This document shows, in pieces, positions 10,238 to 22,055 of a stretch of DNA of 64,000 nt; within the stretch, counting starts at the first letter, position 1, and the number at the start of each line of letters is the position of its first letter. The stretch is from assembly GCF_019649055.1 (NCBI RefSeq), contig NW_026570373.1, positions 209,665-273,664 on the forward strand. Direction: 5' to 3'. The position numbers and the translations under genes are program-made. The notes under the pieces are model-generated. The model saw only the letters and a program-made list of their open reading frames with translations. It made no database searches and was not told the origin of the DNA. This DNA is from Paramacrobiotus metropolitanus. Its lineage: Eukaryota > Tardigrada > Eutardigrada > Parachela > Macrobiotidae.

Positions 10238-11853
10238 AATATAAAAACTTAGAAATAAATTGAAATATGATCATATTTCAAATCAATATTAATAACCATA
10301 TTAAATGAATATGAAAATTATATTCAAATTATTATTTTTAAAAAATAAGGAAAATAAAATGTTTTTAGAAACATCCAATTCCATTAAGCAAAACTCCATT
10401 AAAAACGAAAACTGCTGCCCCGAGCCTTGAGCTTATTTCTACAGTGTTGAACGCAGGGATTGATTACAGCCTGCGTAAGTGGCGTGTTTGCCGCATCGCT
10501 ATCGTGCTAGTGCTGTACTTACGATTAATACCGTACCGCATTCATTAACGGAATAAAGCACCAAGTTAAAATGCTTCGGTTCCAGCGTTATTATAGCAGG
10601 CATGCTTCTATATTCCAGTGTTGTGCCTTCAGGACGTGCCGCGATTATAGTTTTAATGCGGCTTTTCGCTCTTTTTTTACGGTACGTTGCGCGAACAGCT
10701 ATGATGCAAAGTTGACCTTTTCAGATTTCACATACCGTTGCACACTTACGCACTTTGTACATGGCCAGTGCTTAACACTTTTCAAAAAACATTGACTACG
10801 ATGGCAAGAGTTTCGAAGATAAACATTTGACCAACACTGAGGCTACACTCCGAACCCGCATATACGTTGTCCCATTTTATGCGGCATCTTGCCAGGTTTT
10901 ATCGGGTGCCAGTTGCCAGAACCTTCAGGTTTTATCGCGTGCCATGCCATTGGCAGTGCCACTGGCGGGTGCCACTGCCACGTTTTACCCCCTGTCGTAT
11001 CTCACTGATCACATAACCCTTGACATTACGGTGATCGTTTGTATTAAAGCGGCTGTTTTCAGTCCAGTTTGGGTCATGAAAGACCCCGTTTCACGCAACA
11101 GCCGCCGCGAATAATGACGCAGCGCTCCCTGCGGCCTAAGTCATGGAAATTGCGGGTGGGGTTGCGCCATTGCGGCATTCAGAAGCCAGGAAGGCCGCCT
11201 GGATCACCCGACAACGGTATACGATACGAAACGTTACCGTATCCGCTGCAGTTACGAAACGAAAATCGAATCCCCTGCAATTATCCTTTACCAGCGTAGG
11301 AAAACTGACTGCTCTAAGGATTGGGTCAGCCAAGTAATAAGAGCTACAAGTCGAAGACAGTACATGCTGTAGTCTGTAGCTGTTGTGTCACGATATAAAA
11401 GACAATGTGAGGATGACAGGATGACAGCTGGTTTTTGTGGGAATGTGGGATATTTCAAACATTTTCTTGATATACCTTTTATACGAGGACATAATGTAAC
11501 ACAACAGAAATTCAAATACGACCGTATGAACCTGTCTGTCTGATACTGCAGAAAACGGATGCTAAGTGCTAAAAACAGATGAAAACGTAAAAGAGCACAC
11601 ACTTGAACTCGTTATACATAGCAACCTCTAGGACAAAGGAATTATCCATGCACGGACGGAGCAAACGTCCGGTAATTTGCACCTTTTAATTGAGGGCCGA
11701 AAACTTTCGTCATGCACGCGAGGAAGGAATGCGAATGACTGCAATCCAGTAGGCTTTTTCTCCGTAAAATGCACAAATGTAGTTCAGTCGCAATAAACAA
11801 AGAACATATTGCACCGTAAAAACTGGTGTAATCATACAAGAAAGGTGTAATTG
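10238..11853. other. No supported gene
   Basis: Several short open frames occur (for instance 10571-10795 and 10827-11114), but none shows a recognisable domain, splice structure or relative in the window. Confidence 0.4.
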
Positions 11854-11890
11854 TATACGATTACACCAGAAGCTCTGGTGTAATCGTATA
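11854..11890. repeat. Perfect 17-bp hairpin, 3-base loop
   Basis: TATACGATTACACCAGA is followed by AGC and its exact complement. Two further GGTGTAAT copies lie just upstream (about 11824 and 11844), suggesting the end of a small palindromic element. Confidence 0.88.
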
Positions 11891-14070
11891 AGGCATTGAA
11901 ACGTAGGTTAAGTATCGTTGGGGTTGGATTCGATGGAAATTATCGCACGGTAAAACAGGGTTTCGCTCGAGCTGATTTACCTTTTCACGTACCAGCACCC
12001 ACCATTAAACTGCAGATGTACTGCGATGGCCTGATTTATCGTCGTCTTCCTGCTGGCGATGTTCGTAACTGCCATCGCAGAAATGGATGACCCCACAGAA
12101 GGCCTCCAGGATGCGCCCATTTGGGACTGCAAATTGCAACATAGTCGTCAAATTGTAAACTGTAAATTGAGTTATGAGTCATGGAATTGCGCGCTGACAA
12201 GTTAAACTGCTCAGCACCTGACTTCGCACAAGATCGCTCGGTTATCTTTGCGCAGTAAATCCGAATGCCGGCAAGAACCACCATATTGGTGTTAATTTCG
12301 CATTTAATTATAGCCTTAATTGAAAGGTATCTAGTGACCTAATCTGAAAGAAACTGCGCGCCACACGGTCGTAGATCAAGGCAAGATTGCGCCATGATCC
12401 GAAATCCATCTTGCAATGCAGTCCAAACTGTACGGCCATGCAAACTACAGCGCAGTTTAGCTTTCGCCCTTTGCACACAAGTACCGTGCTCTACATACGT
12501 GGCCAGCTGTAAACGCCTGAATAATTAATCACAGTACACTGTGAAACCAAGAAGACGCTCCAGCACTTGTATATTAAGGAAACCTCTGGGCAACCAGCTT
12601 ACATTTCTTACTTGGATTTGGCGGGGACGGCTGTCGTGGACCTGGTTGTTTTTGTTAACTTTGTCGTATTGAAAGTCGCCCCAACTGTCGTTGAAGGATG
12701 CGACACTGCTGCGGCCTGCGTATTGTAATCCCTTGATGATCTTCTAACTGGGCAGTCTATATAAATTAACGTAATATCTCATGTCGCTGCCTGTGAATAA
12801 GCTCTCTGATGTACTGTTTAAAACTTTAAACCCAACACCGTGCAATATCTCGGCAGGCGTGGAAGAACGACACCTTACCGCTGGCGACCCAGTACCGGCA
12901 GTACGGTAACTTTTCCCGCCTTTTTTGCAGACCTAATATACCTAATGATTTTATTCAAATCAGCTCATTTGAAATAACATCATTATGCAGCAGTACTTGA
13001 AACAGCAAAATTAGATAGCTTTAGATTAGAACACGGCCTGAAAATTGGTGCTCTTTAACAAAATGACCTTCAACCTTAACTTCGGTTACTATTCTGTATT
13101 AATAAAAAACCTCAAAATAGTATAACTAGTTATACGAGTGCTGTAGATATCTTACCGTAAACTTTAGAGGGAAATTTGTCGTAGACCAGCCAAGTGCACA
13201 ACTCATGAATGTTGGATGTTTTTGCGCAACGTTTCATTTAAGCAGTCAATAACTTTGTAACGCTAACTGAGTCACAGGAATCTTGCTAACAATTTATGCA
13301 GAATTCTGGATGACTGGATAATTTCTCGTTCCAGGTGTTTGTAAGTCATTTTATCGTCTGTAGTGACTCTGCACAATTTTTCAAGGCAAATTAACTTTAA
13401 TCGAGGTTTTTCTTAGGCATTTCCGTTTCCACAAAAATACGACACTGATCGCAGCGTGTTAGGAAATAACGGTCCTCTACGCCGTAATTATAAGTAAGCA
13501 ACATGGCTTTGTTGGCTTATGACTACAACAAGTGCGTCCGCGACGAACGAAAGTGTGAACGGGCGCGTTATCGAAGGAGGCGCACCCGGCGATCTCGTCA
13601 TTGTGCACTTGCTGCAAAGAAGGCGACAGACAGAATTTTCGCAACAGTTGTTCTTAATTGCAGCGCCGCGCTCATGTTTCCTTTCATGTCAAGACGGTCA
13701 GGGCATCCGCTAAAACAAACTCAAATATCTAGCCACTAAAACAAGCTCAAATATCTAGTATATCTACATTGACAAGCCGCCATGTGCAAGCGTTTCCGGT
13801 TTACGAGGGCTTAGGTATTCACCATGTAGATCTTTCTCGTTGCTGGTAACTTTTCTGAGCTGGATTTTTGGTTACCTTTTTAGCTGACCTTTCTAATTTA
13901 TCAATGCTTAAGAGGGTATACTTAGCAATAAACATTAATCAAATTCTTCAATATAATCCATGAATATCATGCTTGTTTGAAATTGTCAAGCTGAAAGGTA
14001 GAGTGATTCTTTCAGCTCAGAGTGACTTTTTGGGGCAATCAATAAACTGCTGCCAAATGATAGATATCGT
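11891..14070. other. No supported gene
   Basis: About 2.2 kb of unique-looking sequence. Short frames at 12036-12284 (minus) and 13503-13739 (plus) have no recognisable features. Confidence 0.4.
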
Positions 14071-14119
14071 TTTTTAGCACACACTAACCATTTTTAGCAT
14101 GATTAGTGTGTGCTAAAAA
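14071..14119. repeat. 17-bp inverted repeat and flanking TTTTATTAGT repeats
   Basis: TTTTTAGCACACACTAA pairs exactly with 14103-14119. Downstream to about 14190, the words AAAAGGATT and AATCCTTTTATTAGT recur in both orientations, so the locus is a cluster of small palindromes. Confidence 0.8.
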
Positions 14120-14949
14120 TCCTTTTTTTAGTGCTTAAAAGGATTAAAACTAATAAAAATCCTTTTATTAGTCTCAATCCTTTTATTAGTGCGACCCCGA
14201 AGGCTTTTTTTGTTATGTTGGTGGCTTTTGCAACAGCCTCGTTAACAACAGTTTTAGCGGGGGCTCGCAAACTTTGATCTCTAACTTAGTGTGCAAGATG
14301 CTGGGGTCATCGTATAATTTTCCCGTTCCAAAATCCCCACGCACCTGATTTCGCAGGTAGAGCTGTAAAGCATGACGCAAGCTCTATGGAAGATTAATAA
14401 ATATTTATGGCTTTCAGCACGCGCGGAGATTTAACCGACACGCAGAAGCAGCATGAGCGCAGCCAGATTTCTTTAAATTCCTTGCGCCCTTACTGATGAT
14501 TATAAGAGTTATCCTAACCGAGACAGCCATTGTCTAAAGTTGGAAATACACTGTCGTAACCCGCGCTACGTGACCGGTGACAGGGAAGAAAGAAAACATT
14601 GTCCAGAGGTCATGCGCTCATACCGTTCAGCGCAATCAAGAATTTCCGTTTGGAAAGCAATAAAATTTAACTAATCGTAACCACAGCGGTTTCGTGACTT
14701 TACATCCTTTTCCAACCTGAACAGTCGATTGCTCCCTGGAAGCGCTGTATAAGCAACTCCAGTTGAGATGCTTTAAGAGCATCGTTTTAGTATTGACCGT
14801 TTTTATTAGCTTTAGCAAAAGAATAACTTGATGTATTTGCTATTTAGATAAGTCTTTGCTTACGCAACAGTTTATTGCATGCTTCTCACGATGTGTCATC
14901 CGTGTCGGTCAACGCGAAGAATAATTCTCAAAAGCTAGATAAGTACATA
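14120..14949. other. No supported gene
   Basis: Nothing recognised beyond the short repeats at its left edge. Confidence 0.4.
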
Positions 14950-16074
14950 CAGCCCTGCCGGGCCAAGTTGGGACAGTTTCTCTCAAAAATTTCCATGAAT
15001 CGTCCGACACCAAATTAAAACTGATTAAATGTTCAAATGATCCCTACGGGTGTCCAACATCTTTTAGATTTGAGGTTTTTATTCCGGAAGCTTGTTTCGA
15101 ATTATAGTAAGATAGAAACTAGAGCAGACTAGTTGGAAAATGTGGTTCGACCCATTGATTTTATTAGGTGCTGTCCCATTTAGAATTTGTTTAAAAATTC
15201 TTCTGGTGTCATAGTCTCAAACTGGTAACTCTACAAACTGTTCGCGATGCAGTACTCTCGCAAACTGTTCTATATACCAGTCGATTTCAGCCAGGTGTGA
15301 GTGACCTTTGCAGTCTGACTGCTGGTACCGGAAAACAGGAGGGTGACCTCCTCTGCATGCTCGCCGTACAGTAGCAGGGAGCCGTATGTAAATTGTTTTG
15401 GTAAAATCTCGTTCAGGAAGTTTACAGTGTCGATTTAAGTATCGCTATCCTCACAATAAGCCCGGGGTATTAAGTCCCAGAGAGTTCAAACAGCACCTAT
15501 AACTTTTTTTATCTGTAGCTTCGTTGGTTTTTTGTTCCACTTATTCAACACAACCATCTCCCGCTCTATGCAACAGATGTCAGTCAAAACATCAAATTCG
15601 AATGACGTGATCCATTTGTCATCCCTGGAAAGAATTAGTTCGAGGTTACCACACTATGTGTGCTAGGCAGCCCTGTTCTCCCGAAGATTAGTTATAACAT
15701 AGTAGTCTATGGGAGCGTTCCCTAATTTCGCACCGACCGCGAGAACCGGTTGTGCACAATTCTTTTGCCAACTTGTGATGGACACCTTTTGGGTCTCTCA
15801 ATAGATTTACAAAAAGTCCACGAGAAAATATTGATCGGTGAATTTTCTAAAGGGGCAGTTATAAGAACTCTAAAACAGACCATCGGTCCATCGCCCCGCC
15901 CCCTAAACCACCGCTTGGCTCGCTACTGGCAGACCCGAACTTATCGGTTTTGACATTTCTGAATTCGCAATAAAAAGTTACACCAATAATGTTAAATGAA
16001 AAAAGTAAAAAGATGAATACAAATATTTTATAATTTATTTTATGCAACTGTCCCAACTTGGCCCGGCAGGGCTG
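14950..16074 (-). mobile_element. Tc1-like DNA transposon, 1125 bp, degenerate
   Basis: Terminal inverted repeats of about 29 bp (beginning CAGCCCTGCCGGGCCAAGTT) are nearly perfect and flanked by TA at 14948-14949 and 16075-16076, as expected for Tc1/mariner elements. Length suits a once-autonomous single-gene element. The transposase reads on the minus strand but is full of stops; only the 15270-15395 segment is recognisable. Confidence 0.85.
15270..15395 (-). pseudogene. Tc1-like transposase remnant
   Basis: Minus-strand frame with LLLYGEHAEEVTLLFSG, then QTAKVTHTWLKSTGI, ending at a TAG (15270-15272). The second block matches the HTAKVTQxWL segment of Tc1 transposases, and the whole fragment is alignable with 8433-8759. 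Stops in the surrounding frame show that it is dead. Confidence 0.5.
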
Positions 16075-16076
16075 TA

Positions 16077-17785
16077 GGTAGGTACTTGAGAAAGTTTGGT
16101 GCAGAAGTCAGAACAAATTTCAAAAAAGTTGAATAAATTTATGTTTAAAAATTAAAAAGCAACTGCGGAATTTCATCATTGGCCGTAAATCAGCAGCTGC
16201 GCGCTAATGCGACTGCTCCCGAAGCGAAAATTATACTCATATGTTTCTTACTAGATAAAGTCATATTATAGCGTAAGCGTTTTTAATGCGGAAATCGTTG
16301 AAGTCCCTTTTTTTGCATTCGGCAGTACAAACAGCCGCAATTTAATCATCAGGAGTTTTGAATGATTGCTGCCTTTTATTGCAGCCCCAATCCATCAGAT
16401 ACACAATGTGATAATTAGTGTAGGTTAGTAGCGTACTAACAATAACAGAGGCTATTAGCAACTGGCAAAGTACCGGTAAATTGTTTGCCCATTTTATCAT
16501 TTCGAAACCAAATACAAGCCGGATCTAGATTTAACGGTAGTGACATGCTCTGCAATACTTGTACTCACAATATTGCATACACGACCAACCTGACTCACGT
16601 CAGCAGAGTAGAATCTGGACTGACTTGTGGAAGATACACAGAAATATTAATAAGCTCTTATTAATATTACCAACAACACGATCGCGACCAAACACGCAAC
16701 ACCACACACACGAACACACAGGGATCCCGATCAGCCGATGGTCTGGCTGATCCACACGACTTCCGCTAAAGAACTATCTCTAGCTCCCTAACGAAGGTCA
16801 CACTGACATCCAGATACTCAGAACTAGATTCAAGATGGAATATGCGCGCAGAATCTAGAACCAAGCTAGAATCAAGACTCGTCAAGACTGATTCTGTAGA
16901 CCAGAATCACCGCTGCATTTGCCCATTCACTCAATGGACGTGTGCCAGCTACACCGTAGCTGCACCGTGCACGTACAACAAAGCCAACTAGCTGTACGAA
17001 GATGACGTAATACAGTGCAGTACTGCCCAGATCATGTCAGTAGGTTGTAGATGAAGTTGATTTTGGACCGGGCAGTCCATTCGTCCGAAATCAGTGCTGC
17101 CGATCTTGCAGTTGGCTTTCGTTACTTATTGTCCACGGCCGCTGACTGTAATGCCGGAAGCCAACTTGTACGGCCGTTGTTTAAAGTGGACAAAGTCAAA
17201 AACCAAATGATACACCGATAACTGCCGGTTATCGTAACATGATAATATCCACCACGTGAGGGTGCACATGGCGGTAACCTGCACGCTGGGTTTCAGGGAA
17301 AGGTGATGCCAAGCCTGATCTTGTCAGCATGCAGCCAATCAGCATCGCCGGATATGACAACATGCTACTCTGAATTTCTTTGTGATTTAACTGATAATTA
17401 CTGCAATGATTCATCAATGCCAAAAATTTACCACAGACAATTTGCATTTTCCTGTTGGCATTTAGACACAACTGTTTTGCTGGCTCACATTTGCATACAA
17501 TACTGTTCGTAAATCGGATAAAACCGTTTTATTGTAGAACGGAAACCGGTTTATACGTTATTTGACGGACCAAATCACAAATAATTAATTTATCGGCCCA
17601 TAAACTAACACATTACTCAATTTACTATGACCGCAGAATACAGTTGAGGAATCCATGCACAAGTTACTACATACATACAAATACGTTAGTACATACATAA
17701 AAAACTGCTCCTGTGCAATAAATTCTTTGTAAAGACAAATATCCAAAATTTAATTCGTGCGCTTCACCATAAAACATCGGTTTGC
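16077..17785. other. No supported gene
   Basis: No recognisable coding or repeat structure between the Tc1-like element and the first methyltransferase copy. Confidence 0.4.
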
Positions 17786-18540
17786 TCAGTGTTTTCGTAT
17801 TGACGGTTTGATGGCCACCACCCGGACAGTATTTTCATGGGCTTGACCCATGTCATAACTGGAGGGATGACTGGGAATCACCAGATCATACAGTCCGGCT
17901 TTCTCCACCCGAAACCCGGCATCCTACACTAAACCAGCCAACTCGTCGGCGTGAAACGCGTACCCGATGGGCGACAGTCGCTCCTTCAACACCTCCCAGT
18001 ATATCTCCCTCCCCACCCATCCCGGCCATTCCATCCCACTCTTCCTCTTTTCCTCGTACTGCCGACAGACTTCCGGCGGACACCAGGCTTTCATCGCCTG
18101 CGTTGTGACACAGATCGCTCCCCCGGGAGCCAGCCAGGTGTAGGCCCTTCCGAAGAACTCCCGGAATCCGTCGGGCGAGGTCAAGAAGTGAACCCAGCGT
18201 CGGCCATGATCCCGGCGAGACTGTCGGTGGGGAAGTCCAGTTGGGTGGCGTCCCTTGCCACCAAGGTGAGGTTGGCACGTTGCTCCTCGGGAATGCGGCG
18301 TTCCACTTCTTCTAGATGAGCGGAAGCAATGTCGTTGGCGATGACGGTGGCGCCGTCTGCCAGCAGGTGTTCGGTGACGATGCCGAAGCCGCAGCCCAGA
18401 TCGGCGACTGGTTGGCGGGCGCCGTGCATCCGTTTGAGAAAGATCCCGGTGTAGGGATCGATGAGCTCCACGCTCCACCCCATCTGGTTGCGGGTGGTCT
18501 GCATCACGCCGTCGATTTTTGTGGGGAGTGTTACCGGCAT
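17786..18540 (-). pseudogene. Class I SAM-dependent methyltransferase, broken copy 1
   Basis: The frame opens at an ATG (18538-18540) and carries the SAM-binding motif I VADLGCGFG, an acidic loop VIANDIASAHLEEVE and a motif-IV-like DATQLDFPTDS. Compared with copy 2 (20236-20954), one base is missing near 18200, so translation leaves the frame just after GIMA. The original frame then resumes (WVHFLTSP, AYTWLAPGG, MEWPGWVGREIYW), meets a TAG at 17924-17926 (probably a former GAG) and continues to a natural stop at 17786-17788. Two lesions therefore separate it from a ~250-aa intronless enzyme. The region is much more GC-rich than its surroundings. Substrate unknown. Confidence 0.8.
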
Positions 18541-20235
18541 CTTAAGGAAGGCTCTACTACAACCTGGCTTTCATTAACAGGCAGTATAAGCAGCGGCTAC
18601 AGATGCCGGTACTGAATATGACACTAATGGTGTATCACGTGCCGCTGTTTCACAATAAATAAGTCTCGATCATCAAGGCACAGGTTGCACAAACAGCGTT
18701 CCATGTATACAAGCCGGCAGTGTGCCTGGTTATATGGCTATGACGTATCCTTGTCGAAGATCGCTTCCGGTGAACTATACAGTGTACGATGCATGACAAT
18801 GAGAACTGCGAAGAACACTTTTTTATAATGTATGGTTTCTGAATGTGTCATCCTGTCAATAAAGCGTTAATGCCGCTTCGTAGAATACACAAATTGCAGA
18901 CATCCAATTGAACTATGTTTTGATTGGCAGGCCGGATTAGACGGTTGCTTACACGATAGTGGAAAAATAACTACAAAGACTGGCAGGTCGCGTGATCTCT
19001 CCGCTGTACGGTGCCATTGCCGACATACCTAAGCCAACTCGTTGTCTGAGTTTATTACCGCAATACATCGAGCCGATCCGTAGATCCACAATAACTCCAG
19101 CTTATGACACCGATGTATCCATTATTCCCCACTTGCGGTGATTATAGTATAATTATGCTTGGCAAGCTGGGAACGCTTCGATCGAACAGTAAACTATCGA
19201 TACATAATGTACAAGTACGTACGGTAGATAGTATTGTAATAAATAAGCAGTACGGTAGATAATAGTGTTATAAACAGATTGACAGTTCCCTAAAAGTATG
19301 TAGTCGTAAAGACTGCGCTACGCTCACGCTTTGTGGCGTACTCTACCAATGCCGAACATGGTTTAAATTACGAGTTCCTGAACTGATTAACTCAACGTTT
19401 AACTAATACTGGCAGTAAATGAAGCACTCATTGTGTATTCTTTAAATTAATTTGTACTACATTTCACGTGGAGATAATTTGTGCTCGTGCACCGTATCAA
19501 GCTGGAACAGCGTCGGTTTAATAAAAGTTTGTAAAACCTGAACTTATGCACCGAACCGGTGTTTTGTGGTGGCTAAACCGGTACCGCCCCGCATGCGGTT
19601 TATGGGCGCCTATCTGTAAACTGGCTCGATATTTCAAGACAAGTCACAACCACTCACTAATATGGTTTCACAGCTGCGTTTGTAAACCAGTGGCGCTTCA
19701 GCAGGTAAATACCAACAGCTACGGAAGTTCCCGGTACACGAGTTATTGTGTTTACCGTTGCGTGTCGGGTTATGCTTTATGATTGGTGATTATCCGGCAG
19801 ACAAAACGGAATCACTATAATATGTTTTGTCTGTAGCCTGTCGGTGAAATCAGGTTTCCGAAGTTATAGACGTATAGGACTGACGGTTTCCGTAAACTTG
19901 CCGGAAGCCCGTTTTAGTCTAGTTTAAGTTTGAAAATTGATTATGTACGATACACTTCATCTTAACCACTCCGATAACTGTATTTCCGGAGCTTCTATAC
20001 TGTGACGATTTATTTAAGCGCTGCTAAGCAGAATTAATAATAATCCCTATTTATCCATCGTAGCCACTCAAATGCAGCGGAAAGGAAACAATTTTTCTAA
20101 AGTTCGTTTATTAATAAGCACGACGATGTAGGATTATTCAGCATTCAGCGTTAGCATTTGTTTGTCGAACAGCTGAACTTTGCCGAATACATTACATAAA
20201 TTGAATTGTTGTGTTTGCTGCGCACACTCTTGTTC
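18541..20235. other. Spacer between the two methyltransferase copies
   Basis: Returns to AT-rich composition. No gene recognised and no repeat clearly shared by the flanks of both copies. Confidence 0.4.
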
Positions 20236-20954
20236 TCATCGAAACGGCTTAATCGCCACCACTCCTATGGTATTTTGAGATGCCAAGTAGCTGCGATAAC
20301 TGGCGGGATAACTGGGAATCATGAGATCGTACAACCCGGCTTTCTCCACCAGAAACCCGGCATCTTCCAGCCAGTTCGCGCTCTGGTATACGCGTACGGG
20401 CGGGCAAAATCCCAATATCTCTCTCTCCCCACCCATCCCGGCCACTCCATCCCACTCTCCCGGTTCTTCTCATACTCCCGACACACATCCGGGGCACACC
20501 AAGCTTTCATCGCATGCACCGTGACGCAAAGTGTTCCCCCGGAAGCCAGCCACGTGTACGCTTTCTGGAAGAACTCGCGGAAGGCGGGCGAGGTCAGGAA
20601 GTGCACCCAGCGTCCGGCCATGATCCCGACGAGACTGTCGGCGGGGAAGTCCAGTTGGGTGGCGTCCCTTGCCACCAAGGTGAGGTTGGCGCGTTGCTCA
20701 TCGGGAATGCGGCGTTTCACTTCCTCGAGGTGGGCCGGGGCGATGTCATTGGCGATGACGGTGGCGCCGTCGGCCAGCAGGTGTTCGGTGACGATGCCGA
20801 AGCCGCAGCCCAGATCGGCGACTGGTTGGCGGGCGCCGTGCATCCTTTTGAGAAAGATCCCGGTGTAGGGGTCGACGATCTCCACGCTCCAACCCATCTG
20901 GTTGAGGGTAGTCTGCATTACGCCATCCAACTGGGCAGAAGTCAACGCTGACAT
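20236..20954 (-). pseudogene. Class I SAM-dependent methyltransferase, copy 2 (frameshifted C-terminus)
   Basis: A frame of 211 codons (20319-20954) starts MSALTSAQLDGVMQ and includes motif I VADLGCGFG at residues 45-53, the acidic residue after the second strand in VIANDI (Asp70), and DATQLDFPADS. The Rossmann-fold core is therefore complete. Compared with copy 1, about 17 bases are missing near 20400, so the last ~30 residues are read in a wrong frame (ending TRARTGWKMPGFWWRKP). The true C-terminus (LEDAGFLVEKAGLYDL...VVAIKP) is intact in another frame down to 20236. It could be a recent pseudogene or a truncated but folded enzyme. Like copy 1 it is intronless and GC-rich on the same strand, about 2.4 kb away. 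Plus-strand open frames here are antisense shadows. Confidence 0.7.
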
Positions 20955-21597
20955 TATGAGATGGGCTGTGTACGTGAACTTTGCACTGAATAAGCAAACT
21001 TATGCTCGGTACCGTTCAAACAGCGGGTGTAAATGCCGAGCGAATCTGACAGTTTAGCTCGCTTTTCGTAGCTGTTATATACCGCAACGTGGACAAATTT
21101 AAATCGTGTACAGTAATACATTACTGTTAAATGGTAGCGTAGGAGCCATGGTGCACCTGTCTGTACGACTCTCTGCAATTTAATCGGTCCCTTGCGGCAA
21201 GTAAGGCACAGCGCCATGGCCGACATAGAAAACATTCTATGAAATCTAGGCTGCAATTCGTGGAATATATCCTGGCGGTATAATTATCGAATGTATCATT
21301 TTCTCAACTATTGTCTGTAAATATCTCGCAGCTATCAATGGCCAACTGTGATTGGCCTGTGGACTAACTGTCAGTTGCCATGTCGTCGTTTGATGCTTCC
21401 GTAATTATAGGACTGGCATGTCATATGTTCTGACGCTGCCGTCTGCCATCTTACTCGCCCAAAAGTACCAATAAAACTTCGACCAAAACTCGTTGAAATT
21501 TCTCCTCGTGCTTGACCTGGAAAAATGGCTGGAGGCCGTGCGTATAAGCATAAAGAAATATCCGGCTGGTTATTAAAAAGTAATGCACTGACAATAT
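20955..21597. other. No supported gene
   Basis: Upstream flank of methyltransferase copy 2 and left flank of the LTR element; nothing recognised. Confidence 0.4.
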
Positions 21598-22055
21598 TGA
21601 CATGCTATGCGGAAGTCGCACCGCGACAACCGCACTAGATGACCAAACCTACTCAATCGGTAGAGTGGGAATATGCTCTGGACTCCGTAAGTGGTACTAC
21701 TGCCTACTTCCGCTAGGTACGAGCGGATTGCTGTGCCTAACGAAAGTTACCGAAACCGAAACACTCAGGAACTTCCCAAATGTTTAATCACCAAACCGAA
21801 CGAACGAACAAACAGAACAGAACAGAACGAGATATGAACTTCCTTCTAACCTAGAGTCACACAACCTTTCAGCTAGAAACAAGCTCACAGATTTAGTTGA
21901 AGTTAGAAACTTCAGACTCCCCAGTTAGACCAGAATCGTGGATCGCATTAGCGATCAAATGCGTTAGATAAGAACAGCAAATCGTACGTAACAGAACAGA
22001 CAACACGTACGTCATCACACGTACGTAATACGCGCAATCTATGCATAGCGCGTTA
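21598..22055 (-). repeat. LTR (3' LTR in element orientation)
   Basis: Starts TGACATGCTATGCGG and ends GCGCGTTA on the plus strand; it aligns throughout with 24555-25013. Confidence 0.9.

Noticed and set aside
10827-11337. Overlapping open frames that might form a gene
   Set aside because: No splice-consistent model, motif or repeat in the window supports any of them.
20206-20868. 220-codon plus-strand open frame
   Set aside because: It is antisense to the methyltransferase copy; the minus strand has the SAM motif and a paralogue, and GC-rich sequence keeps the opposite strand open by chance.
17786-20954. Bacterial contamination in the assembly
   Set aside because: The GC-rich copies are flanked by sequence resembling the rest of the window and appear twice with decay, which fits integration better; long reads would settle it.
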